Source: Oscillatoriales cyanobacterium SM2_2_1
GTDB lineage: Bacteria; Cyanobacteriota; Cyanobacteriia; Pseudanabaenales; Pseudanabaenaceae
DNA length: 36,099 nucleotides
Assembly (NCBI GenBank): GCA_012031145.1
Contig: JAAUUH010000021.1
Location: 1-36,099 of the forward strand
Direction of reading: 5' to 3'
The notes beneath the pieces were generated by a model, which saw only the letters and a program-made list of their open reading frames with translations, did not search any database and was not told the DNA's origin. This document shows, piece by piece, positions 8,699 through 16,872 of this stretch. The first letter of the stretch is position 1; each line of letters opens with the position of its first letter. The translations under genes were made by a program, and so were the position numbers.

Positions 8699-9661
8699 AT
8701 GCCAGAAACCCGTATCTTTGCTCTGCCTAGTCCCAGTGCAGCGATGGTTTTGGCGGGAACACAGGAAGCCAATCTGAAACTCATCAGCCGATCAACAGGA
8801 ACCCAGTTGGTGCTGCGGGGACAGGAATTGCACGTGATCGGCTCACCCCAGGATATTACCTCTTGCCTAGAACTGATTGATCTGCTCAAACCCCTGTGGA
8901 TCGAGTCCCAGACCATTGCGGCGGTTGATATTCAGCAGGCGTGGCAATTGCGGAATTCTACCCAAGAGCAGGATTGGCGCGATCGCACCCCCATCAGTCG
9001 GACGCGCACGGGCGTGCCAATTCAACCCCGCACCCTCAAGCAACAGCGCTACGTTAAAAGTATGGAGGAATGCCCCTTGGTGTTTGGCATTGGGCCGGCG
9101 GGAACAGGAAAAACTTATTTGGCGGCGATCGCGGCGGTGCGGGCCCTACAAGAACACCAATGCGAGCGAATCGTGCTCACCCGTCCGGCGGTGGAAGCGG
9201 GGGAAAAGCTGGGTTTTTTGCCAGGAGACCTGCAGCAAAAGATTGACCCCTATTTGCGACCGCTCTACGACGCCCTTTATGATGTGATCGCAGCGGAAAA
9301 AATTCCCCAGATGATCGAGCGTGGGGTCATAGAGATCGCGCCCTTGGCCTATATGCGTGGACGCACCCTCAACAACGCTTTTATCATTGTCGATGAGGCC
9401 CAGAACACCACCGTCGCCCAGATGAAAATGGTGTTGACTCGATTGGGGTTTCGCTCGCGCATGGTAGTCACCGGGGATGTCACCCAGATTGATCTGCCCC
9501 GATCCCAAGCCTCAGGGTTGGTGATGGCCCAGAAGCTGCTGCAGGGCATTGAGGGGATTAGTTTTACCCAGTTCACGGCGGAGGATGTGGTGCGCCATCC
9601 CCTGGTGCAACGAATTGTCCATGCCTTTGACCGGTTTGAGCAGACCGGTGACCTAGAATAG
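8699..9661 (+). CDS. phoH: PhoH-family ATPase
   Basis: A cytoplasmic P-loop ATPase of the PhoH family, about 320 residues from the chosen ATG. Family members are tied to phosphate stress or RNA metabolism, but the exact role in cyanobacteria is unsettled. Walker A is GPAGTGKTYL and Walker B is IIVDEAQNTT; between them is the typical LTRPAVEAGEKLGFLPGDLQ segment, and after them VVTGDVTQIDLPRSQASG. The N-terminal region is a small KH-like domain. A GTG at 8660, overlapping the end of hppD, is also in frame and would add 13 residues. I prefer the ATG at 8699 because the resulting length fits the family and the extra residues look like arbitrary sequence. Confidence 0.93.
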   Translation: MPETRIFALPSPSAAMVLAGTQEANLKLISRSTGTQLVLRGQELHVIGSPQDITSCLELIDLLKPLWIESQTIAAVDIQQAWQLRNSTQEQDWRDRTPISRTRTGVPIQPRTLKQQRYVKSMEECPLVFGIGPAGTGKTYLAAIAAVRALQEHQCERIVLTRPAVEAGEKLGFLPGDLQQKIDPYLRPLYDALYDVIAAEKIPQMIERGVIEIAPLAYMRGRTLNNAFIIVDEAQNTTVAQMKMVLTRLGFRSRMVVTGDVTQIDLPRSQASGLVMAQKLLQGIEGISFTQFTAEDVVRHPLVQRIVHAFDRFEQTGDLE

Positions 9662-9692
9662 GTTCACTAGATAAGTCATTGGAGGGGCAGCG

Positions 9693-10361
9693 ATGGGAAT
9701 TTTTGGACTGGCAGGATTTGGCAAGAAATCGGCAATGCCCCAACCTCAGGAAGCATTGCCTGGCCGTGCGGTGGCGATTCCGACGGCAAAAACACACTTT
9801 GTCAATGGCAATTCCCTCCATCCTCCATTTCCCGAGGGGGCTGAGCAGGCCCTGTTTGGTATGGGGTGTTTTTGGGGGGCAGAGCGAAAATTTTGGCAGA
9901 CGGAGCGAATTTACATCACAGCGGTGGGCTATGCAGCGGGGTATACCCCCAACCCGACCTACGAGGAGGTGTGCTCGGGAATGACTGGGCACAACGAGGT
10001 GGTGTTGGTGGTTTTCGATCCCCAAAAAATTACCTACGGTGAGCTGTTGCAGGTTTTTTGGGAGAGTCATAACCCTACCCAGGGGATGCGCCAAGGCAAT
10101 GATGTGGGCACCCAGTACCGCTCGGGAATTTACACCTTTTCGGAGGCTCAGTATCAATTAGCAGTGAAGTCCCAAGAGCAGTATCAGGCGGCATTGACGG
10201 CGGCAGGCTATGGCAAGACCACGACCGAAATCACTCCGGCACCGACGTTCTACTTCGCTGAGGCCTACCACCAGCAGTATTTGGCCAAAAATCCCAATGG
10301 CTACTGCGGTCTTGGTGGAACCAATGTCTCCTGTCCCATGCCCGTTGGGGTGGAGTCCTAG
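9693..10361 (+). CDS. msrA: Peptide-methionine (S)-S-oxide reductase
   Basis: A 222-residue enzyme that repairs oxidised methionine in proteins, reducing the S-sulfoxide with thioredoxin as donor. The active-site motif is MGCFWGAE with the catalytic Cys59. The [45 protein letters not shown] and YHQQYL stretches are all diagnostic. The C-terminal [12 protein letters not shown] supplies resolving cysteines. The first 45 residues are a poorly conserved leader typical of cyanobacterial MsrA. GGAGGGG just upstream of the ATG supports the start. The gene sits 31 bases after phoH and is followed within 6 bases by the disrupted Rrf2-type regulator, so a small redox-related transcription unit is plausible. 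Confidence 0.96.
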   Translation: MGIFGLAGFGKKSAMPQPQEALPGRAVAIPTAKTHFVNGNSLHPPFPEGAEQALFGMGCFWGAERKFWQTERIYITAVGYAAGYTPNPTYEEVCSGMTGHNEVVLVVFDPQKITYGELLQVFWESHNPTQGMRQGNDVGTQYRSGIYTFSEAQYQLAVKSQEQYQAALTAAGYGKTTTEITPAPTFYFAEAYHQQYLAKNPNGYCGLGGTNVSCPMPVGVES

Positions 10362-10367
10362 GCAGCG

Positions 10368-10810
10368 GTGAAGTTGACACGGCGAGGGCACTATGGCATC
10401 AAGGCCCTGCTGGATTTAGCCATTTGGGGAACAATTCAGCCCGTGTCCGTGCGGGCGATCGCCAGCGCCAGTCCATTCCAGCCCCCTATCTAGAAAAAAT
10501 ATTGATTGATCTGCGGCGAGCCCATTTGGTGTCATCGGTGCGCGGTGCTGGCGGCGGCTATCGATTGGGGCGATCGCCCCGGGCTATTTCCATCCATGAC
10601 ATCCTTACGGCCCTGGGGGAATCGACTTCGACCCTAACCCAGCCTCTGCCCTCTTGGGAGCAGTCGGGTGACCGGGTTACGGCGGCCCTGTGGCAACGCC
10701 TAGAGATGACACTGACCCAGGCGCTGCAGCAGATTAATTTGGAAGACCTTTACCACGATGCCCGAAGCTGGCAGGCAACCCAAGAGCAGGAATCTTTTTT
10801 TGTTGTTTAG
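10368..10810 (+). pseudogene. Rrf2-family transcriptional regulator with a one-base frameshift
   Basis: Two frames together encode a normal Rrf2 regulator, the winged-helix family that includes IscR and the cyanobacterial redox-responsive Slr0846-type proteins. From GTG 10368 one frame gives KLTRRGHYGIKALLDLAIWG and then SVRAIA, the classic Rrf2 N-terminus; it meets a stop at 10491. The second frame resumes with RQSIPAPYLEKILIDLRRAHLV, then SVRGAGGGYRLGR and a C-terminus ending LEDLYHDARSWQATQEQ. The join lies at 10464-10465, where only AG remains between the Ala codon and the CGC codon; restoring one base would give the family's RAIA-x-RQ. The break is in the DNA-binding domain and directly follows a HIP1 octamer (10455-10462). 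No Fe-S cysteine cluster is visible in the C-terminal part. It is either a genuine pseudogene or a sequencing error. Confidence 0.8.
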
Positions 10811-10921
10811 CGGGGTGATCAAAGGGTCCTAAGCGGCGTCTAGGCTGCCTTGAATCTGAGTGCTTGGGCTGGGGATCGCGTTCTTTGGTATGTTGGAAGC
10901 AATCAGTATCTGGCATAGCGT

Positions 10922-13108
10922 ATGACGACAGCAATTCCGGCATTTTGTGAGGGGATTCAGTACTTTGGTGAGTTGTGTGAAGGTTTTGAGGTTCATGGGC
11001 GATCTCCTGTGCTCACTGCGGCCCATTCTGCCGTGACTAATCCCCGCGATCCGGCGGCGGTATTGCAAACTCTGCTGGTTGCTGACGCCCTGCGTTATTT
11101 GACGTTGCAGATCACAGCCAGTAAGGCTTCGGGGCATCCCGGTGGTTTTGCCAGCAGTGTGGAGGCCTATGGGGCGTTGCTGATGCTGGGGTACAAGAAT
11201 ATTCCCACTGAGGTGGGGCACCACGCGCCGGGGTTCTATAGCGCCATGTTTCTGGATCGTTCCCTAGAAACAATGGGGATCATGACGGTGCAGAATCTGC
11301 GCGATCGCTTTCGAGAACTCCATGGACTGTTGGGGCACCTGTCGGGCTACATTCCCGGGATCTTGGCTCCGGCCGGCCCCTTGGGGCAGGGACAGCATTT
11401 TGCCATGGCGGCGGCGCTGCTTCATCGGCAGCAGTTGTTCCCCTTCACCCTGGGTGACGGTGGTATGGGGGAACCCTACCCCATGAGTTCTATGCAGCAT
11501 TTCTTGACAGCCTACCCAGAAGTGACCAACTTTCTGCCCGTTTTAATTTGGAATGGCTTTAGCCAAGAGCACCACAGCATGGTTTCTACCAAATCCAATC
11601 AAGAAATGGTGACCTACTGGCGGGGCAATGGTTTTGAGGAAGTGGTGCTGGTAGATGCCAAGGAGTTTGATGATGGGGGACAGGCGGGGGACTATGTAGA
11701 TAGCACACAGTTTTCATGGCCCCAGCGGCTGGCATTTACAGAAGCGGTGCTGGTGGCGGCCGATCAGGCGGCGCGAGCCGCTCTGGGGGGCAGGCGTACG
11801 GTTTTGATCCTGAAGCAATTGAAGGGTGCAGGAGTCCATGCCCGAGGCGCAAAATCCCACAACCTCTATGGGCACCACACCCTCGATAATCCTGAGATCG
11901 TTCAGGCGTTGCAGACCCGGGCGCTCCATCCCGATGCTTGGCAAACGGTGCGGTACAATTTGGCATTGGCGGCTGGGGGGCCAGCAGCGGCAGTGGCGGT
12001 GACAGAATCGGTGCTGCCCCTAGTGGATTTGGGTAGCTTACCCTTAGCAGAATTTCCTGTGGGGGAAAAGCAGGTGGCGACAACGGCCATGGGGCGGCTG
12101 GTGGCAGTGGTGGGAGAGCGCGATCGCCGTTTTGTGGTTACCAATGCCGATGGCAACGAGGCTTCGGGGATCGCCAATATCAACCAAGCCCTGAAAATTA
12201 TCCACCCAACCTACGACGATCTATATCATCAAGGTCCCACGGGACAGGTTTATGAACCCCTCAGTGAGGATGCCTGTGCTGGCTTGGCGGTGGGTTTGGC
12301 GCTGATGGGCAGCCGTAGTCTTTGGTGTTCCTATGAGTCCTTTGCCATCAATGGTTTGCCGATCTGGCAGACGGTGACCCAAGCTATGGCGGAATTGCGC
12401 CGACCCACACCTTCGACGATCTGTTTATTTACGGCGGGAGCACTAGAGCAAGGGCGAAATGGCTGGACCCACCAACGCCCAGAAATTGAATCCTATCTTG
12501 CGGCCCTGCAGCGCAATGGCAATGTCTTTGTCCTGTTTCCCATTGATGCCAATAGCATTCAGGGGTGCTACGAATGGGCGCTGACGACGCGCAACAAGGG
12601 CGTTGTGATTATCGCTAGCAAAACGCCCCTGCCAATTCGCACGACCTTAGCCCAAACCCAACGGGCCCTGGCCCAAGGAGCGATCGCCCTCAAGGAATAT
12701 CCTGGGAGTAAAACCGTGGTCTTACCCGTAGTGGGGGATTTGGTGCTGCAACCTGTGCTGGAAGCGGCGGAACAATTGGCGGCTGCGGGCATCGGATCCC
12801 GGGTGATCTCGGTGGTCAATCCCCGGCGCCTCTACCGTCCCAGTGATGTGGCTTGGTCGTCCTGCTCTGAGCCGGATGGTGCTTTTTTAGAGCAAGATGC
12901 TTTTGAGCACCTGTTTGGCGGCGACGTTTTGGTGGGGATCACGGGTGGGGCCGCGGCGATGCTCGAGCCAATCATTCTGCGCAGCCGCCTCCCCAGGGAT
13001 GTGGTTTCCTGGAAGCGGGGCGAAACGACTGCCTCAGCTCAGCAGTTACTAGAATTGAATGGCATCACGGCCGCTCAGATTGTGGCACGGGTCAACGCGC
13101 TGCTATGA
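10922..13108 (+). CDS. Phosphoketolase-like thiamine diphosphate-dependent enzyme
   Basis: A 728-residue protein with the two-domain ThDP architecture of phosphoketolases and transketolases. It is clearly divergent from the classical Xfp encoded at 16873-19263 and resembles the second phosphoketolase-like protein found in many cyanobacteria. The N-terminal half has SGHPGGFASS, VGHHAPGFYSAM and a ThDP/Mg-binding stretch beginning GDGGMGEPYPMSSMQHF and ending in the metal-ligand Asn of WNGFSQEHHS. In the second half, NADGNEASG occupies the place of the classical GPDETASN, which holds the cofactor-activating glutamate, and RNGWTHQRPEIESYL matches the [15 protein letters not shown] stretch. It should bind ThDP; whether it cleaves xylulose-5-phosphate or another sugar phosphate is not evident. 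No clear ribosome-binding site precedes the ATG. Its stop overlaps the thiD start by 4 bases. Confidence 0.8.
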   Translation: MTTAIPAFCEGIQYFGELCEGFEVHGRSPVLTAAHSAVTNPRDPAAVLQTLLVADALRYLTLQITASKASGHPGGFASSVEAYGALLMLGYKNIPTEVGHHAPGFYSAMFLDRSLETMGIMTVQNLRDRFRELHGLLGHLSGYIPGILAPAGPLGQGQHFAMAAALLHRQQLFPFTLGDGGMGEPYPMSSMQHFLTAYPEVTNFLPVLIWNGFSQEHHSMVSTKSNQEMVTYWRGNGFEEVVLVDAKEFDDGGQAGDYVDSTQFSWPQRLAFTEAVLVAADQAARAALGGRRTVLILKQLKGAGVHARGAKSHNLYGHHTLDNPEIVQALQTRALHPDAWQTVRYNLALAAGGPAAAVAVTESVLPLVDLGSLPLAEFPVGEKQVATTAMGRLVAVVGERDRRFVVTNADGNEASGIANINQALKIIHPTYDDLYHQGPTGQVYEPLSEDACAGLAVGLALMGSRSLWCSYESFAINGLPIWQTVTQAMAELRRPTPSTICLFTAGALEQGRNGWTHQRPEIESYLAALQRNGNVFVLFPIDANSIQGCYEWALTTRNKGVVIIASKTPLPIRTTLAQTQRALAQGAIALKEYPGSKTVVLPVVGDLVLQPVLEAAEQLAAAGIGSRVISVVNPRRLYRPSDVAWSSCSEPDGAFLEQDAFEHLFGGDVLVGITGGAAAMLEPIILRSRLPRDVVSWKRGETTASAQQLLELNGITAAQIVARVNALL

Positions 13109-13896
13109 CGGCGATCGCCCTGACCATAGCTGGCTCCGATAGTAGCGGTGGTGCTGGCATCCAAGCCGACCTCAAGACCTTTGCCTTCCAACGGATCCAT
13201 GGAGCCAGTGTGCTGACCTGTGTCACGGCCCAGAATACCTGTGGTGTAACCCGGGTGGATGCCCTGCCCCTAGAGGCGATCACCGCCCAGTTGGAAGCAG
13301 TGGTTACGGATTTGGCGGTAGGAGCGGTGAAGACCGGCATGCTGCTCAATGGTGAGATTATTAGCCTAGTGGCGAAAAAGCTGGTGTCCTTTGGTCTTCA
13401 GCCCCTTGTTGTCGATCCCGTGATGGTCTCCCGCACGGGAGCAAAGCTAATTGATGACGGGGCGATCGCCCAAATGCAACATCGCCTCCTCCCCCTTGCG
13501 ACTCTCCTGACACCCAACCGTTATGAGGCGCAGATTTTAGCCCAACGAACAATCGATAACCTCGACGACATGAAGCAGGCTGCCGTCGCCATTCACGCCC
13601 AAGGATGTGGCAGTGTCTTGGTCAAGGGTGGAGCCATGCCTGCTCCCTATGGGGGCATTGATGTTCTCTTCGATGGCGATCGCCTAGAAGTTCTTGAGAC
13701 CGCCTACATCACCACCCCCCACACCCACGGAACGGGATGCACGCTGTCTGCCGTCATTACAGCCAACTTGGCTAAGGGCAGCACCCTCTGGGATGCCGTT
13801 GTCCACGGCAAAGCCTATGTCACGGAGGCACTGCGCCATTCCCTGGCGATTGGGCGCGGGCGCGGCCCGGTGGGGCACTTTTTCCCCCTCAGGTAG
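13105..13896 (+). CDS. thiD: Hydroxymethylpyrimidine/phosphomethylpyrimidine kinase
   Basis: A 263-residue ribokinase-fold enzyme that phosphorylates HMP and HMP-phosphate to give HMP-PP, the pyrimidine half of thiamine. The start IALTIAGSDSSGGAGIQADL is the family signature, TCVTAQNTCGV and GAVKTGML are substrate-pocket stretches, VVDPVMVSRTGAKL is the central segment, and HTHGTGCTLSAVI carries the anion-hole/catalytic region. The length is normal for a ThiD without the ThiE fusion. Its ATG overlaps the TGA of the upstream ThDP-dependent enzyme (ATGA), indicating translational coupling. A maker of the ThDP precursor placed behind a ThDP user is a sensible functional pairing, though this is inference. 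Confidence 0.95.
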   Translation: MTAIALTIAGSDSSGGAGIQADLKTFAFQRIHGASVLTCVTAQNTCGVTRVDALPLEAITAQLEAVVTDLAVGAVKTGMLLNGEIISLVAKKLVSFGLQPLVVDPVMVSRTGAKLIDDGAIAQMQHRLLPLATLLTPNRYEAQILAQRTIDNLDDMKQAAVAIHAQGCGSVLVKGGAMPAPYGGIDVLFDGDRLEVLETAYITTPHTHGTGCTLSAVITANLAKGSTLWDAVVHGKAYVTEALRHSLAIGRGRGPVGHFFPLR

Positions 13897-14177
13897 CTGG
13901 TCAAAAGTCTTCTTGTCCTAACCTTGAAACAAAATTGATCCCTTTGTTGGCGGCATCGAGCATGTGCATTGACAGCATCGTAACGGCTTGATTTTGACTA
14001 TTGAAAGTCAAGCTCAGAGAGCTCTACCCACCAAGGACTTGCGGCAAACGGCTGAATTGAGTGGCGGCAGATAACCTTAAACTCAGCACTAACGGCTTTT
14101 GTCAGTCCGCAGTATTTGAATTCTTAGCCAGCATTTTTATACTTGAACGTTACTAGGGAAATCCGAATAAATACTAG

Positions 14178-14297
14178 AGTTAGCTACACTAGTAGCTTGT
14201 CGGGATCAAATTTTAGCAGGGCGCAAGTTATTTGCCCTTTTCGGGCTAGCAAAGCAATAAACAGGGTCGCCATCTAGCGATCCTGTTGTTGTTTTTT
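14178..14297 (+). ncRNA. Candidate small RNA in the thiD-glgP spacer
   Basis: TTGAAC at 14143-14148 and AATAAA at 14166-14171, spaced by 17 bases, make a modest promoter candidate (each matches the consensus at four of six positions). A transcript from about 14178 would contain potential short stems (GGGC near 14219 with GCCC near 14233, and TTTGCCC with GGGCTAGCAAA around 14230-14253). It would end at the hairpin 14260-14287 followed by a T-rich tail, giving about 120 nt. I do not recognise a known family such as 6S, Yfr1 or Yfr2. This is a hypothesis from layout alone. Confidence 0.2.
14260..14297 (+). terminator. Hairpin terminator, possibly bidirectional, between thiD and glgP
   Basis: AACAGGGTCGC at 14260-14270 pairs with GCGATCCTGTT at 14277-14287 (11 base pairs, one G-T wobble) across a six-base loop. 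It is followed on the plus strand by GTTGTTTTTT. The tail suits plus-strand termination; on the minus strand the trailing sequence is less T-rich, but the hairpin could still mark the end of glgP. Confidence 0.6.
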
Positions 14298-14329
14298 GCT
14301 GCCCGTCTCTTGGGCAATGAACCTAACTC

Positions 14330-16819
14330 CTAGCCCACGGTCACAGGCGTCACATCCCAGATCTTGGCCGCATACTCAGCGATCGTGCGATCGGAGGAGA
14401 ATTTCCCCATCCGTGCCACATTGAGAATGGACATACGCACCCAGCGATCGCGATCAGCATAGGCCAATCCAGCTTGCTCCTGGCAATCAATGTAGGCTTG
14501 ATAGTCGGCGAACAGCATATACTCGTCGCGATACAGAAGGGAGTCAACCAAGGGCTTAAACAGATCGGGTTCACCGGGCGAAAAATAGCCCATGGCAATG
14601 CGGTCGATCACATGGCGCAGTTCCTCATTCTCTTGGTAAATGCTCATCGGGTTATACCCCTCGGCTTTCTTCTGGGTAACTTCCTGGGCAGTTAAACCAA
14701 ACAGGAAGAAGTTCTCCGCACCAACCTCTTCACGAATCTCAATATTCGCTCCGTCAAGGGTACCGATCGTGAGGGCCCCATTCATAGCAAATTTCATGTT
14801 GCCGGTGCCAGACGCTTCCTTGCCAGCCGTAGAAATCTGTTCCGACAGGTCAGCGGCAGGGTAAATCAGTTGCCCCTGGGAAGCACTGAAGTTGGCCAGG
14901 AACACCATGCGTAAACGACCACGCAAGTCTGGGTCGCGGTTGACCACATTGGCCACGGCATTGATTAACTTAATAATCAACTTAGCCATGAAATAGCCTG
15001 GAGCCGCCTTACCACCAAAAATAAAAGTGCGGGGAGACACGTCCAAACTGGAATCGTTCTTTAATCGCTGGTACAGGGTGATGACGTGCAGCACGGCAAG
15101 GAGTTGGCGCTTGTATTCATGGAGGCGCTTGACTTGAATATCAAACATCGAGTCAACGTTAATGTCGAGGCAATAGTTCTTTTCAATGTACTGGGCCAGA
15201 CGCGCCTTGTTAGCCCGTTTGATCTGCCACCATTGTTCTCTAAAGGCAGAGTCATCAACATATTGCTCCAATCCATGCAATTTGGTCATGTCCTTGAGCC
15301 ATACCCGCTCCCCAATGCAATTACTAATCAGGGACGAGAGTCCGGGGTTGCTGAGCAAGACCCAGCGGCGCGGTGTCACCCCATTTGTCATGTTGAGAAA
15401 TTTCTCTGGGAAGAGTTGGTAGAAATCTCTAAGCACATCACTTTTGAGCAGCTCAGTGTGCAGAGCCGCCACACCGTTAATCGCATGGCTACCAACCGTA
15501 GCGAGATGGGCCATGCGAACTTTCTTTTCCCCTCCTTCTTCAATTAATGAGATGCGAGCGAGTAGGGGCGCGTCTTCGGGGTACCAAGTCATCACATCAC
15601 TCAGGAAGCGATGGTTGATTTCATAGATGATTTCCAAATGGCGCGGCAGCAGACTGGCAAATAGGCTCACAGCCCAGCGCTCAAGGGCTTCGGGCATGAG
15701 GGTGTGGTTGGTGTAGGCGAAAACCCGCTGGGTAACTCGCCATGCCGTATCCCAAAACATCCCGTGCTCATCAACGAGAAGGCGCATCAGCTCGGCAATG
15801 CTGATGGCGGGGTGGGTATCGTTCAGTTGGACAGCGGCCTTCTCGCATAGGTTTTCGAGACTATTACCCCGTGCCAAATGGCGACGGATGATGTCTTGGA
15901 GGGAGCAGGACACAAAGAAGAACTGCTGCTCAAGGCGGAGTTGCCGTCCTTGGGGTGTATTGTCATTGGGGTATAGGACTTTGGAGATGGTCTCAGACCG
16001 CATCTTGCTAGAGACGGCTCCATCGTAGTCGCCGGAGTTGAAGGCTTGGAAGTTGAAGTCTTCGCCAGCTTCGGCTTTCCAGAGGCGAAGGGTGTTGACC
16101 GTGTTGGTGTCGTAGCCGGGAACGGGGGTGTCGAAGGGCGTTCCAACCACGGTCTGGCTGGGGATCCAGCGGGTATGGGTTCGCCCTTTGTCGTCGTGGT
16201 AAATCTCGGTGTGTCCACCAAACTTAACTTCCACGACTTCGTCGTAGCGGGGCACTTCCCAAGGGTTGCCACCCTTCAGCCACTTGTCAGGAATTTCTAC
16301 CTGCCAGCCATTTTGAATAGCTTGGTTGAAAATGCCGAACTCATAGCGAATGCCATAACCCATGGCAGGAAGCTCAAGGGTGGCGAGGGAATCGAGGAAG
16401 CAGGCGGCCAGGCGACCCAGACCGCCATTGCCAAGACCAGGATCGGGCTCAGTCTCTAGAATTTCGTCTAGGTTAAGGCCGTTATCTTGTACGGCCTGTC
16501 GGACATTATCGTAGAGTTCGAGGTTGATCAGGGCATTGCCTAGGTGCCGCCCCATGAGAAACTCAGCGGAGAGATAATAAACGGCTTTGACGTTCTTAGC
16601 TTCGTAGGTTTCTAGGGTTTTGAGCCAGCGATGCAGCAGTCGATCACGCATGGTATAGGCCAAAGCCATGTAGAAGTCATTGGGGGTGGCGATCGCCTTA
16701 TATTTGCCCTGAATGTAGAGCAAATTGTCTTGGAAGGCGCGCGTCAATGTCTCCACACTGTTACCTGTACGGTCATCTTCAATCTGGATTACAGGCTGCA
16801 TGGGGGCGGTACTGGTCAT
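14330..16819 (-). CDS. glgP: Glycogen/starch/alpha-glucan phosphorylase
   Basis: This pyridoxal-phosphate enzyme releases glucose-1-phosphate from glycogen. From the chosen start it has about 829 residues, the usual size. Diagnostic stretches are [74 protein letters not shown], and [20 protein letters not shown], which holds the lysine that binds the cofactor. A longer form from ATG 16891 is open and would add 24 residues, but that ATG arises inside the conserved last codons of xfp. The ATG at 16819 is preceded by GAGGA at good spacing, so I prefer it. The gene follows xfp on the same strand with a gap of about 53 bases, indicating a shared transcript. Confidence 0.93.
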   Translation of the reverse strand: MTSTAPMQPVIQIEDDRTGNSVETLTRAFQDNLLYIQGKYKAIATPNDFYMALAYTMRDRLLHRWLKTLETYEAKNVKAVYYLSAEFLMGRHLGNALINLELYDNVRQAVQDNGLNLDEILETEPDPGLGNGGLGRLAACFLDSLATLELPAMGYGIRYEFGIFNQAIQNGWQVEIPDKWLKGGNPWEVPRYDEVVEVKFGGHTEIYHDDKGRTHTRWIPSQTVVGTPFDTPVPGYDTNTVNTLRLWKAEAGEDFNFQAFNSGDYDGAVSSKMRSETISKVLYPNDNTPQGRQLRLEQQFFFVSCSLQDIIRRHLARGNSLENLCEKAAVQLNDTHPAISIAELMRLLVDEHGMFWDTAWRVTQRVFAYTNHTLMPEALERWAVSLFASLLPRHLEIIYEINHRFLSDVMTWYPEDAPLLARISLIEEGGEKKVRMAHLATVGSHAINGVAALHTELLKSDVLRDFYQLFPEKFLNMTNGVTPRRWVLLSNPGLSSLISNCIGERVWLKDMTKLHGLEQYVDDSAFREQWWQIKRANKARLAQYIEKNYCLDINVDSMFDIQVKRLHEYKRQLLAVLHVITLYQRLKNDSSLDVSPRTFIFGGKAAPGYFMAKLIIKLINAVANVVNRDPDLRGRLRMVFLANFSASQGQLIYPAADLSEQISTAGKEASGTGNMKFAMNGALTIGTLDGANIEIREEVGAENFFLFGLTAQEVTQKKAEGYNPMSIYQENEELRHVIDRIAMGYFSPGEPDLFKPLVDSLLYRDEYMLFADYQAYIDCQEQAGLAYADRDRWVRMSILNVARMGKFSSDRTIAEYAAKIWDVTPVTVG

Positions 16820-16872
16820 AGGTTCCTCGGTGGATGAATGAGAAAAATCGGAGGTATTCGTCGGGGAAGGGG

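Larger units (their letters stand above)
13897..14329. other. Intergenic region between convergent thiD and glgP
   Basis: About 430 bases without a believable protein gene, more than expected between two converging genes. The last part holds a promoter-like pair near 14143-14171, several G/C-rich short stems at 14218-14252 and a strong hairpin at 14260-14287. These are treated separately as a possible small RNA and a terminator. In the first 240 bases I see nothing definite. Confidence 0.5.
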
